Part shown: piece by piece, positions 1 to 8,643 of the stretch
Position numbering within the stretch: the stretch's first letter is position 1
Layout: every line of letters begins with the position of its first letter
From: Pseudomonas triticicola
GTDB taxonomy: Bacteria > Pseudomonadota > Gammaproteobacteria > Pseudomonadales > Pseudomonadaceae
DNA length: 64,000 nt
Assembly: GCF_019145375.1 (NCBI RefSeq)
Contig: NZ_JAHSTX010000002.1
Span: forward strand, 1-64,000
Reading direction: 5' to 3'
Position numbers and translations under genes: made by a program
The notes under the pieces: model-generated
Database searches by the model: none
The model's input: the letters and a program-made list of their open reading frames with translations, nothing else
What the model was told of the DNA's origin: nothing

Positions 1-79
1 CAGGTTTTCATATAGTCTGGAGAGGCGGGTTTTTTGTGGTGGAAATGATGTGACGAGACATCGGCACCCCTTGCTTGAA

Positions 80-139
80 ATGTCACCTAAAGTGGACTTT
101 ACTAGCGCTAACCTATTTTAAGTCCGATATGGGTGACAT
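80..139. promoter_or_regulatory. Nested palindromes ahead of hipB (candidate operator)
   Basis: Three dyads are packed here. ATGTCACC at 80-87 is mirrored by GGTGACAT at 132-139. TAAAGT at 88-93 and ACTTTA at 96-101 flank a GG centre. TAGCGCTA at 103-110 is a perfect 8-bp palindrome. HipB-type antitoxins repress their own operon by binding palindromes upstream, so these are the natural operator candidates. The outer right arm runs into the hipB start codon at 129, so a bound repressor would also cover the translation start. Which dyad is bound is inference. Confidence 0.5.
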
Positions 140-392
140 TTTGCTTCTCGATAACCCAGCAACGTTCGCCGAGCGTATTCGCCAATTGCGCAAAGCCAAG
201 GGCTACAGTCAGGCGCTGCTTGCGCATAGGGCTCACTGCAGCCGCAAAACCATCATCGATCTCGAAGCAGGCGAAAACGTCGCTTTTTATACGGTGTTTA
301 GAGTTATTGCCGCGTTAGGCATGGCGTTGGAGATTGTCGATAACCGAATAGATCTCAAATCACTCGCCGAATTGGTGGAGCATGATGAGTAA
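129..392 (+). CDS. hipB: HipB-type helix-turn-helix antitoxin and repressor
   Basis: An 87-residue XRE/Cro-type DNA-binding protein. The helix-turn-helix covers about residues 12-66, with the typical core RIRQLRKAKGYSQ followed by the recognition-helix segment SRKTIIDLEAGE. I start it at the ATG at 129; an upstream in-frame start at 75 would add residues unlike the family and lie inside the palindromes. It overlaps hipA by 11 bases, the usual arrangement of a toxin-antitoxin pair. By family knowledge it would neutralise the HipA kinase and repress the operon. The fold and pairing are clear; activity as an antitoxin is inferred from the pair. Confidence 0.8.
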   Translation: MGDILLLDNPATFAERIRQLRKAKGYSQALLAHRAHCSRKTIIDLEAGENVAFYTVFRVIAALGMALEIVDNRIDLKSLAELVEHDE

Positions 393-1671
393 GGTGAAAC
401 GACTGAATGTCATTACGCCTCAGGGCCATTCGGGCAAGTTGTCCGAAGGTTCGCAGTTTTCTTTCGCTTACCAGTCAGCGTCGCCACTCCGGGAAGTTTC
501 CCTGGTCATGCCCTATGACCCGACACCGTCGGTGAGCAGCGTATTGCAGCCCATCTTCGATATGAATGTGCCTGAAGGATATCTGGCCGACCAAATCAAG
601 CGGCGCATGGCCAAGCATATGCAAGTGGATGAAATGCGCCTGTTGTCCGTGATTGGCGGTAATCAGATCGGTCGCCTCACGTATGAGAATCCGATAGAAC
701 CTTCAGGCTCTGTTCGTGCGCAGGTCGGCCTGCGGGAGATTCTGTCGGCGGAGACCTCTCAGCATGTTTTCGGTTTTCTGGTCGAAACCTACTTCGAGTC
801 GGGCATTTCAGGTGTTCAGCCCAAGGTTCTGGTGCCCGATCTGGACAAACTGACTGGTAGTCGAAAAACCATGATCAGCTCCGACCTTATTGTCAAATCA
901 GGAGCGGAAGAGTATGAGCACCTGGCTCAAAACGAGTTTCTTTGTCTGGAAGCAGCGCGGCTGGCTGGACTGGACACGCCGCCTTTCTGGCTTTCCGATA
1001 ACGGTGAGCTGTTTGTCATGGAGCGTTTTGATCTGACGGCGTCTGATCGCCTTGGCTTTGAAGACATGGCGGTACTGCTGGGGTTAAACAAGGATCCCCA
1101 CGATAACTATAAATATTCGCAGAGCTACGAAACCCTTGCTGCAGTGATCCGTCAGGTATGCAGGCATGCCGACCCGATACGAGAACTGGAGCGATTTTTT
1201 TCATCCGTTTGTCTTTCAGTCATGGTGCGCAACGGCGATGCGCATTTGAAAAACTTCGGAGTGACCTACACGCACCCTGCGGCCACTGAAACGGTGCAGT
1301 TGGCGCCGGTATACGATGTCACGACCACCACCGTATACGAGAACTACAACCCCAGGACCGGGCGATCGCTGGTTGACCGTACTCTCGCCATCAAGATGAA
1401 CAAGGCCAAAGCTTATCCGGATCGTCAGCAATTGATTGAGTTTGGTCGTAAACACTGCGCTGTGGATAAGCCAGCACTGATCGTCGAACGGATAGCCGAG
1501 GCAATGAGTCAGGCGCTTTTGATTCACCGACCACGGATAGACGTTGAATTGTTTGCAGGGATGCAACGCGAATGGGACACCGGGCGCATGGTTGCGTTGA
1601 ATGACTCGGTCGGTTCAGGTTTGAAGCGTCATCCTTTATCAGGCGGCAGAAAAGAAAAGTCTGATAAATGA
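382..1671 (+). CDS. hipA: HipA-type serine/threonine kinase toxin
   Basis: A 429-residue HipA-family kinase. HipA of E. coli phosphorylates glutamyl-tRNA synthetase and causes growth arrest; targets differ between homologues. Visible landmarks are the phosphate-binding segment SGVQPK at 143-148, a candidate ATP-binding lysine at about 172, the catalytic loop NGDAHLKNF at 284-292 with Asp286 and Asn291, and the metal-binding YDVTT at 311-315. All catalytic residues look intact. ATG codons at 382 and 385 are both possible, preceded by GGTGGAG. It overlaps hipB and is translationally coupled to it. The C-terminal tail is Lys/Arg/Gly rich. The role as a toxin is inferred from family and context. 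Confidence 0.82.
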   Translation: MMSKVKRLNVITPQGHSGKLSEGSQFSFAYQSASPLREVSLVMPYDPTPSVSSVLQPIFDMNVPEGYLADQIKRRMAKHMQVDEMRLLSVIGGNQIGRLTYENPIEPSGSVRAQVGLREILSAETSQHVFGFLVETYFESGISGVQPKVLVPDLDKLTGSRKTMISSDLIVKSGAEEYEHLAQNEFLCLEAARLAGLDTPPFWLSDNGELFVMERFDLTASDRLGFEDMAVLLGLNKDPHDNYKYSQSYETLAAVIRQVCRHADPIRELERFFSSVCLSVMVRNGDAHLKNFGVTYTHPAATETVQLAPVYDVTTTTVYENYNPRTGRSLVDRTLAIKMNKAKAYPDRQQLIEFGRKHCAVDKPALIVERIAEAMSQALLIHRPRIDVELFAGMQREWDTGRMVALNDSVGSGLKRHPLSGGRKEKSDK

Positions 1672-1709
1672 TAAGCGGTGTACCGCTGCCGTGACATTTG
1701 CTCCTCAAA

Positions 1710-1725
1710 GTCGCGTATACGCGAC
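1710..1725. repeat. Perfect 16-bp palindrome GTCGCGTATACGCGAC
   Basis: A perfect palindrome 39 bases after the hipA stop. It is flanked by near-repeats of GACATTT at 1692 and 1723. It has no T run, so it is not a standard terminator. It could be a protein-binding site for the gene to the right or a recombination scar. Function unknown. Confidence 0.5.
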
Positions 1726-1940
1726 ATTTCCCCAAGGCAGCGGCCCGCATGTTTAAAAGCTCGTCCTACAGACGCAGCGTCTGAGGTGGAGATTTCCGAC
1801 ATGTTGCGTCGGTTGTTCGTCGGAAGCGCGGTGGATAGGCTTTGAGTGTCGCTGATGCATCAGCGGCCGGGCCTGGAAAACCCGATTTATACCAACCCTG
1901 CCCATGGCATACTGCGGCCGCTTTGCGATTGCTATGTTAT

Positions 1941-2018
1941 GGCGGCTGTGCGCGGGAGGCCTTTGGGCCTGCCGGTTTGGGTTGGTTGACCGGTTTTTCC
2001 AGTCCGCGCTCAGCTGCC
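1941..2018 (+). ncRNA. C4-antisense-RNA-like three-way-junction RNA
   Basis: The 400-base gap between hipA and the DUF6124-like gene holds a strong fold. The outer stem pairs 1941-1955 with 2004-2018, fifteen positions with one T-T mismatch and one G-T pair. It encloses AGGCC 1957-1961 with GGCCT 1966-1970, and CCGGT 1972-1976 with ACCGG 1989-1993. The primary sequence, including GCGGGAGGCC, the CCGGT/ACCGG hairpin and a final CAGCTGCCACCC, resembles what I remember of the C4 antisense RNA family, first described in phages P1 and P7. In phages C4 pairs with a downstream target to control an antirepressor. Here the gene that follows is a small DUF6124-like protein and no other phage gene is seen. 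Confidence 0.55.
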
Positions 2019-2072
2019 ACCCCTTCGCCTGGAAAACGGAGATGGCAGCGTCACTTCAACCAGCCATCGAGT

Positions 2073-2453
2073 ATGTTTCCCATGATCAAACCCACCCCCA
2101 ATCCGCCTGAAACCGAAACCTCTCCCTACGAATCCCTCGACTCCAGAAAGCTGCACGACGCCGCCGAACGTGCGCTCGATCATTACCTGAAACCGAACGG
2201 CAGCGGGCAAAAGCCGCGCACCCCCAGTGCGATGTTCCAGATCGTCGGTGATATGGACAACGAGAGCCTGCTGGCCCACGCCTGTGAATCCCTTGCATCG
2301 GCGAGCGTCATGACCAGTGACATCGCCGCGCATGTCGAGAGCCCGCAGCGCCATACGATTCTGGCGATTGCGCAGATCATCATGTTGGCGGAGCTGGCGG
2401 TGAACCGGGTGCTGGATAACGTCGAAGTGGCACAGTCTGCGGCGCCCAGCTGA
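2073..2453 (+). CDS. Small DUF6124-like Pseudomonas protein
   Basis: A 126-residue protein that starts with a proline-rich segment (KPTPNPPETE), continues with SPYESLDSRKLHDAAERALDHYL and then an acidic helical part around DNESLLAHACESLASAS. This matches what I remember of a Pseudomonas-restricted group annotated DUF6124, with DUF3077-like members; the function is unknown. The frame stays open upstream to 1842, but that part is the structured RNA leader and reads as low-complexity peptide, so I begin at the ATG at 2073. A second ATG at 2082 is also possible. It has no signal peptide or membrane segment. The C4-like leader suggests control at the RNA level, which is inference. Confidence 0.6.
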   Translation: MFPMIKPTPNPPETETSPYESLDSRKLHDAAERALDHYLKPNGSGQKPRTPSAMFQIVGDMDNESLLAHACESLASASVMTSDIAAHVESPQRHTILAIAQIIMLAELAVNRVLDNVEVAQSAAPS

Positions 2454-2582
2454 GTTTGCCGGACTGGGCATGCTGGCGATCGCAGTGAGTCAGTCGGCAA
2501 ACAGGCTCAATATCCTCCGTCATCGCGAGCGGGCGCACTCCCGTAATGAGTGTGCCCGCAGCAATTCGACCCCCATCACTCG

Positions 2583-5500
2583 TCAGGTTGCAGAGCCGGA
2601 TGGCCACGCTTGCGGCAGATTCTGTGTCAGCCCCAGCCGGTTGACGCGCTCTGCCACCGTCGGAACCGCCATCCTGAATTCGCCTTTGGCGTTGACGTAC
2701 TTCATCCAGGATTGAGCATGGATATTGTTATCGAGTGCGAACTTGACGGTGGCGTATCGGTTCCGGTTTTCCGATTGCAGAGAAAGCTGGTACCAGTCGC
2801 GAAAGTGCTGGTCCGTGATGTTCGTGTATTTACCCTCGGGACCTTTTTGCAGCTTTATAGCCCGAATACTACCTGGGACGGTCAGCTCGCCTTTTTTTGT
2901 AACGAACTTGCTCCACATCAACGGGTGAAGGCGGTGAGTACTGGCGAACGTCTCCGCAGCCTCCCTGGTGGGTTGATTCATGGAAAGCCATATTTGAAAA
3001 AGCTCGTCCGTCAGCCTCTCGTATTGTCCGGGCCTGAGCATCGAGTAGCCGAGCGTATTGATTTCTCCAGTGTTTTTTTTCACGAATTTGTTCCAGCTCC
3101 GTGCCGGAATGTTGCGCTCGGTGAAAAAGGGTACGGGGTCGAGAGTATGCAAGGGATTTGCGGATTGAGCATTGGCAGTGATTCGTGCATCCCATTCCCT
3201 GAGCGCCTTGACGACCCTGCTATCGGCCTTGGGTGCGCCTCCAGGTAGCCGATTCAACGTATCGAGTGTCCAGAGCTGATTGGTCATCCTGCGTAGCCGA
3301 AAAGAGGTGAGGGCTCCACTCGGTGTCAGCACGGGGGCAACCAACCCATTGGGATCATAGAGATTGAATGAGTTCTGAATGCGGAATACCTGATCTTCAC
3401 CTTTTGCACCGGTGCTGCGTACCAGCAAGGTATTGGATGGGGTGCGATAGATGCCCGAACCTTCGGCCAGAGACGAACCGGCGGGAATACCGCCCGCGAC
3501 TGCCAGACGGGAGTTTTCCTGGAGAAAGGCTTTCTGGTAGCCCGTCAGGTCCGCCAATGTTGTGCTTTTGGCCGGTCTGATCAGCAACTGCAGCGGTTTG
3601 ATGCCGATACCTGTGGCGCGAGCAGCGCCGGTGAGCTGAGTGGTGGCCGTTGCGACTTCGATCAATGTTCGATTTGCCGCCCCGCGACGGACAATCAGCC
3701 CGGCGACGTTTTGTCCCAGGCTACGCAGGGCGCTGACGGTGCTGCGACCCACTCCGCCCAGCCATTTCATCGCGGATGAAGCCATCGGTCCGCTCCAGGG
3801 CAAAGCGCCCAGTACCGTGGTCACCACCTCGATTCCAAACATCACTTGGTTGAACCGGGACTGGTCAAGCAGTTCTTCATTGGTCACGCTTTCAGCGTTT
3901 GTCCTGGCTAGCAGGTGAAGATAGTTTTGCCGATAAAGCCCGGCAAACACATCGCCTCTGCAAGCGACAAGGCGGTGATTGAGCAGGCGGGTTTTGGGCG
4001 GTAATCGTGCCTGGAGCCAGGTCTGCCAGGCGCCACGCATCAGTCGGGGCAAGTCGGTTTCGCTGGCGAGTTCGCGCAGGTCCATGCCATCAGGCGCGCT
4101 CGGGGTATACAGCACTCGCAAGCCGGTGTTGGCTGCGGACAGAATCAACACGCCGTTCACGTTTTGCCCGCCGCGGCCATCCGGAGCATTACCGGTGGGA
4201 TTGAACACCAGAGCGTTGGCGATGACTGCCTGTCCATCGACCAGGGCGCGTTTATCGGGATCTGGCGAAGACAGAACTGCCGACACCCATGCGGCGGCAG
4301 TCTTTTGCGAATTGTCGCTGGGTAGCACCGTGCTGTATGCGTCCGGGCTCAACCGTGCGGACAAGGCTGCGTAGCCAAGTGTTGCTGCCTGAGTTGCGAT
4401 CCAGGCTTTTTGCAAGGCTTGGCCATCAATGTTGGTGGCTTGCGGAGCGAGATATCTATCGAGCACTTCCTGCGCATACCGATGACCGATGTTCAGTTCC
4501 TTGACCCATTGTTCAAGGCATTGTTTGTCCAGAGTGACGGCTTTTCCACCGGAGTCACGCACCCAAAGACCCTTCGATGTGGTCAGTGTGGCCTCCAACA
4601 GGTGTTCTTCACTCCAGGAAAGACTCTTCTGCCAGGGTTGGTTATTTTTCAGCAGCAGATTGGTCAGACTCATGCGTGTGCTCGCGACGCTTTCATGCAC
4701 CGATGCAAATCCTGATTGCATGCCGGCTCCGACGCGGGTTCGCGTAGTGCGGATCACCAGGGTTTGATCCGGATCGATGCCGTCTACAGGATAGGCAGCA
4801 CGGATCTGGCCATCCGGGTTTTTTTCTGCGAGGAAGGCACGAATTTTCAGCAATACCTGTGCCTTGGCATACTCGGCGATAGTCGGCACAAGCGCCTTCC
4901 ATTGCTGGCTCAGTTGCAGCTGTTTTTCCTCTGCGTCCCGGGCCAGATTCTGCAGCGCCGTACGATCGGCCTGACTGAGGCGCTTTTCCCAGTCCTCCTG
5001 CCAGTGATCCAGCAAGAGGCGGTTACGCGCCATGAACGCTCCGGCCATATCCAGCAGTTCGAGCATCTGCGGGCGGGCGTTGCCTTCGCGGTCCGACTCG
5101 CTATGGGCCAGACCCATGAGGGTATCGATGTCGGACTGCTGTTTGTCCAGCAGCGTCTGGATGCCGTCGGCAACAAAGTCGTCCTCTATCGGCGCAAAGG
5201 TAGAGCGCAGATCACTGCCCCACAGGCCGCTTTTCATGTGCTGCGCCGCCAGCGGCAAGCCGGCGGCAAATAATTTCCCGACTTCGTCGCCGGCATTGAT
5301 GCGCGCTACGAGCCTGTCTCGTAATGCTTGCAGATTCGGCAGTTCTTCAAAGCCTTGCTGCGGCGTATACAGCACGACAAGGCTGGCGCCGCTGCTGCCA
5401 CTCAGGCCTTGCGTGCTCAGGCTCTTGTGGCCATAGGGCCAATGCGGCAAGACCGGGCTGGAGCCGTCGTTCGAGGTCAGGACGAAACTGCCGGCCAGAC

Positions 5501-7469
5501 GCGCGCCTTCGGCGCTGGCGGTATTCACTGTCACTCGATAGACACCGGGGCGCGCGCCAGGCTTGAAGTGCGCCTCCCGGCGACCAAGGGTCGGAAAACG
5601 CAGGGCGCGGTCGATCAGCAGTCTGGCCTGGGGGCTCAGCGTCTGGTCGGCTGAGCGCAGGCAAGCCTGGACGTTCAGCGCCTGGCGGTGCAGGTCGATC
5701 AGTCGCGCCTGTGGGCACGCCAGCTCTGCCGCTAACGGCGTTTGCCAGTAGTCGCGGACTTGCTCGGTCAAACGGGCTTGCAGAGCGTCAGCCAATTGCG
5801 TCAGCGAACCGTTTTGCACAATTTGCTCAGCTTCGTCGCAGACGGTGGAGCTACTGAATACGCCCTCACTCACAGGGTCGGCCTCTGCTTGCGGCCCTGC
5901 TTCGCCATCCTCGGCTGGCACCTTGGCATTTTCCCAAAGCAATAAGGTGCGCAAGGCCTCAAGCAAGGGGCGCGACGACTCGAACTGACGAAGCCCGTCT
6001 GCGCCGGTGCGATAGCGGGTCACGTACAAAGAGGCTGCTTCGGTATCGGCAGGCAGCTGAGGGAAGGTCTCGTTGAGCAGGGAGGAAAGCGCGTTCTTCA
6101 AACAAGGATGTTTCTGCTCTTCAAGTACATCGCCGATTTGCTGATTGAGTGCGTTCCACTGCTGAATCAGGCGCGTCTGCTGTTCAGCGTCGGGCAAAGT
6201 GTGGGCGAGAGCGGTGACTTTAGTCGGCTCGGCGCTTACGGGCAGCCGTGCGATCAAGTCAGGACTGCCTTTGAGTGGTAGCGCCAACGCCGTCTGTAAA
6301 TGCTTGGCCAAGGCGTCGAAGGTGGCAAGAGAACCGCTTAAAGCGTGATCGACTTCGACATCCTGCTGCTGCCGTCGCTTTTTCAGGCAGGTTTTGAATA
6401 CATCGCCGGTAACCGCGGTGTAGCGCAAACGCTGCCCCTGCTTCATTTCTTCGCCGGCCCGGGTTCGGTTATTGAACGCAACGTTGCCGAGCAGCAACGT
6501 TTTTTCCGGATCAGCCACCAGACGCCGCCGCAGAAAACTCTCCATGGCGTTGAAGTGCTCGAAGACTTCGACGCCGAATTGCGGGGAGTACAGCACGGTC
6601 GGACGAGTCCCATGCAATCGCTCGGTGATGATGAAGCAGCCGCTCAGCAGTGCCGACCATTCGGGCTCGGCACTGTTGTGGAGAGTAATGCTGACCACCT
6701 GCGCGGGCGTGGCGGTTCGCGTGGTCTCGTGGAGTACGAGGTTTTCGATCAGTTGCCTGCCTTCGGTCATCACCTGCAGGTGCGTCCGGATGTTGTCGGC
6801 CGTCGTTTGCAGCGACTTGTCTCCAGGCTTTTTCTGCAATGCCTGCTCAGCCTGGATAAGTTGTTGCCGGGCATCGTGCAGTTTGAGATCCGCTTCGAGC
6901 CTGAACATCACACGTTGCTTTTGGCTCACGGCCTCAAGGACTGTCAGGGCACCAGTGGTGGCATGTGGCGAAGACCAGAAAACATCGAGCGCGCGCCAGT
7001 ACAGCATCGGCGTGTCTTCTTGCAAATCGCGGATCAGCGTATTCACGGCTGCGACTTGCAGCGCAGCGATGTCGTTGTCGCGGCCGGTATCGTACGCATG
7101 TGGGTAAAAGCCCACGGCCTTGTCGACCTGGCCGGTTGGCGGCTCTTTCTCGAGGGCGGTAGGTATTTTCTGACTGACAATAGCTTCGTGAAGGACCTGT
7201 GTCAGGTTGCGCGTTCGCGTCAGACGCCGCACTCGCGCAGCGCCATCTGGAGCATCGGGCGAGGGCGTGTCATAGACATATTCGTTGAGAAAAACCGCGT
7301 CAGGGTCCGGCGGGTTTTCAGGCACGAGCGCCGCCAGGCCCTTACGCAAATGAGAGGCCATTACCGTAGCGAGAGTCGGCTGCGCATCCAGAAGATGCTC
7401 GATGGCGAGGGTGCAGGGCGCCAACTGACGCAGCGCGTCTTCGGCAGAATCGGGAGGGGAAGCGTTCAT
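2583..7469 (-). CDS. Very large dermonecrotic-toxin-domain (DUF6543-like) protein
   Basis: About 1628 residues from the ATG at 7469, which has AGAAGGA in front of it; the frame continues upstream to 7532 without a better start. The protein resembles the large pseudomonad proteins annotated with a dermonecrotic toxin domain (DUF6543). A phrase of the type VLY(S/T)P recurs three times, near residues 300, 730 and 1220, which suggests three copies of one module. A glycine/alanine-rich, partly hydrophobic stretch follows (VTTVLGALPWSGPMASSAMKWLG). The C-terminus carries three repeats of about 60-70 residues, each opening with a W-x-K-(F/Y)-V...G-E pattern (see 2585-3115). There is no signal peptide, so secretion, if any, would use a specialised system. 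Substrate and activity are unknown. Confidence 0.7.
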   Translation of the reverse strand: MNASPPDSAEDALRQLAPCTLAIEHLLDAQPTLATVMASHLRKGLAALVPENPPDPDAVFLNEYVYDTPSPDAPDGAARVRRLTRTRNLTQVLHEAIVSQKIPTALEKEPPTGQVDKAVGFYPHAYDTGRDNDIAALQVAAVNTLIRDLQEDTPMLYWRALDVFWSSPHATTGALTVLEAVSQKQRVMFRLEADLKLHDARQQLIQAEQALQKKPGDKSLQTTADNIRTHLQVMTEGRQLIENLVLHETTRTATPAQVVSITLHNSAEPEWSALLSGCFIITERLHGTRPTVLYSPQFGVEVFEHFNAMESFLRRRLVADPEKTLLLGNVAFNNRTRAGEEMKQGQRLRYTAVTGDVFKTCLKKRRQQQDVEVDHALSGSLATFDALAKHLQTALALPLKGSPDLIARLPVSAEPTKVTALAHTLPDAEQQTRLIQQWNALNQQIGDVLEEQKHPCLKNALSSLLNETFPQLPADTEAASLYVTRYRTGADGLRQFESSRPLLEALRTLLLWENAKVPAEDGEAGPQAEADPVSEGVFSSSTVCDEAEQIVQNGSLTQLADALQARLTEQVRDYWQTPLAAELACPQARLIDLHRQALNVQACLRSADQTLSPQARLLIDRALRFPTLGRREAHFKPGARPGVYRVTVNTASAEGARLAGSFVLTSNDGSSPVLPHWPYGHKSLSTQGLSGSSGASLVVLYTPQQGFEELPNLQALRDRLVARINAGDEVGKLFAAGLPLAAQHMKSGLWGSDLRSTFAPIEDDFVADGIQTLLDKQQSDIDTLMGLAHSESDREGNARPQMLELLDMAGAFMARNRLLLDHWQEDWEKRLSQADRTALQNLARDAEEKQLQLSQQWKALVPTIAEYAKAQVLLKIRAFLAEKNPDGQIRAAYPVDGIDPDQTLVIRTTRTRVGAGMQSGFASVHESVASTRMSLTNLLLKNNQPWQKSLSWSEEHLLEATLTTSKGLWVRDSGGKAVTLDKQCLEQWVKELNIGHRYAQEVLDRYLAPQATNIDGQALQKAWIATQAATLGYAALSARLSPDAYSTVLPSDNSQKTAAAWVSAVLSSPDPDKRALVDGQAVIANALVFNPTGNAPDGRGGQNVNGVLILSAANTGLRVLYTPSAPDGMDLRELASETDLPRLMRGAWQTWLQARLPPKTRLLNHRLVACRGDVFAGLYRQNYLHLLARTNAESVTNEELLDQSRFNQVMFGIEVVTTVLGALPWSGPMASSAMKWLGGVGRSTVSALRSLGQNVAGLIVRRGAANRTLIEVATATTQLTGAARATGIGIKPLQLLIRPAKSTTLADLTGYQKAFLQENSRLAVAGGIPAGSSLAEGSGIYRTPSNTLLVRSTGAKGEDQVFRIQNSFNLYDPNGLVAPVLTPSGALTSFRLRRMTNQLWTLDTLNRLPGGAPKADSRVVKALREWDARITANAQSANPLHTLDPVPFFTERNIPARSWNKFVKKNTGEINTLGYSMLRPGQYERLTDELFQIWLSMNQPTREAAETFASTHRLHPLMWSKFVTKKGELTVPGSIRAIKLQKGPEGKYTNITDQHFRDWYQLSLQSENRNRYATVKFALDNNIHAQSWMKYVNAKGEFRMAVPTVAERVNRLGLTQNLPQAWPSGSAT
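2585..3115 (-). repeat. Three protein repeats at the toxin C-terminus
   Basis: The last 175 or so residues of the giant protein contain RSWNKFVKKNTGE, MWSKFVTKKGE and SWMKYVNAKGE at intervals of roughly 60-70 residues. Each is followed by a variable linker ending in a helix. This is a degenerate tandem protein repeat, not a DNA repeat, and could be a target-binding tail. Confidence 0.6.
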
Positions 7470-7575
7470 CACCCAGGTTCCTTCTAGGTTGGTTGCGGTG
7501 CAGCCACCACCACTACGGGCGGCGCCGCACACGAATCGATTGTTCGATTCGCCCTAACCTAAAGACTCCCGGGAA

Positions 7576-7650
7576 CGGACCCGGCATACATAACTACTAC
7601 GTCGCGCCTGTTGCTGTTGCCGCTTGTGTCGGCACGCTTTGCCGGGTCCG
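7576..7650. repeat. 11-bp inverted repeat CGGACCCGGCA / TGCCGGGTCCG
   Basis: Perfect arms at 7576-7586 and 7640-7650 separated by 53 bases, between the toxin gene start and the end of the lyase gene. Both genes are on the minus strand, so this lies in the toxin promoter region and after the lyase stop. It may be a terminator stem with a large loop or a protein site. Confidence 0.45.
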
Positions 7651-7662
7651 CTGCCTGTCGTG

Positions 7663-8331
7663 TCACTTGTTGTGATCAATATCCAGCTTCGAAAACATCA
7701 CCTGTCCACCCTCACTCGTATACCCGGTGTTGTCCTGCACATACACCCCGGCCTTGAAGTACAGTGGCTTGTCACGCCACGTCGCGCTGATCTGGGAATC
7801 CCACTGATACCCCGCCGCACTCACGCCCAGCGCACCGCCGGGGCTCAAGTGGATGAGGTAGTTGAATTCGCGATCGAGCTTGATGCCTGTAGCGAGGGTG
7901 ATGACGCGGCTTTCGGCGTCGTCCGGACGCATGCGCACTTTGATCACCAGATTGCCGGTCTGGGTTTTTTCCTTGTACTGGTATTCGAGCTTGACCATCG
8001 GCCGCTGGCTTTCGTACGCGTGGATCTGGCCGATGACGATCTTGCCCGAGCTCGGCACCTTGTTCACCGCGAGGGTGGCGCGCAGCAGGTTGTCGGCGTC
8101 CGGGTAATACCAGTTGCGCAGGGTGCCGTTGCTGTAGGTTTCGCGCAGTTCGGTACGCGGGTAGATGGCGTTTTCGGTTTTCGAGCCAGTCACCGGGGAC
8201 CAGAAGAACAGGGTGCCGGTGTCGGAATGGAAGTACTGATCCTTGAAGCCATCCACCAGTTTTGAGGTTTCGACGGTGTACGGCGGGCTGCCAACAGGAA
8301 CGCTGAGGTTCCAGGTTGCGAGGTCGATCAT
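7663..8331 (-). CDS. Polysaccharide lyase family 7 (alginate lyase)
   Basis: A 222-residue single-domain enzyme with all three signatures of polysaccharide lyase family 7: RTELRE at 59-64, QIH at 102-104 and YFKAGVYVQ at 191-199. These line the jelly-roll cleft that binds and beta-eliminates alginate; the His, Gln, Arg and Tyr used in catalysis are present. The start at 8331 has GGAAGA at good spacing. No signal peptide is visible (it begins MIDLATWNLSVPVG), so export is unclear. It stands apart from any alginate biosynthesis cluster and could serve in polymer degradation or biofilm turnover. Confidence 0.85.
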   Translation of the reverse strand: MIDLATWNLSVPVGSPPYTVETSKLVDGFKDQYFHSDTGTLFFWSPVTGSKTENAIYPRTELRETYSNGTLRNWYYPDADNLLRATLAVNKVPSSGKIVIGQIHAYESQRPMVKLEYQYKEKTQTGNLVIKVRMRPDDAESRVITLATGIKLDREFNYLIHLSPGGALGVSAAGYQWDSQISATWRDKPLYFKAGVYVQDNTGYTSEGGQVMFSKLDIDHNK

Positions 8332-8643
8332 GACGGTTCTTCCAATCTATTCATCCGGAACGCCGGTGCCAGAAGCTCTAGCCCGCGCGTTTTCGGGCGT
8401 CTTTATAAGCGTAGCGGCATTTTTTGTTAATGCCCGTCCGGCGATTACTTGACGTCAAAGTCCTGTCGAAATGCCATCCCGCCCGGTTTTCGGGGGCTGT
8501 AGCGGTGACCGTTAGTCGGCTGGGTTGAGCATTGTCTAAATGATGGCGGGATGACAGCTTCTGCTTTCACCGATCCGCGTCTAGAGTGAAGGCTCAGTAC
8601 GTCTATGGTTTTGCCGGCAACCGGTCCCGATAAGAGAAGCAGC
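8332..8643. other. 312-bp gap between divergent lyase and GGDEF-EAL genes
   Basis: It must hold the promoters of both neighbours. Visible are a 10-bp palindrome TTGACGTCAA at 8449-8458 and a long-range inverted repeat CATCCCGCC 8475-8483 with GGCGGGATG 8545-8553. No ORF is supported. Confidence 0.5.

Noticed and set aside
1941..2018. Remnant prophage
   Set aside because: Only a C4-like RNA is seen; no integrase, repressor or structural gene and no att-like direct repeats.
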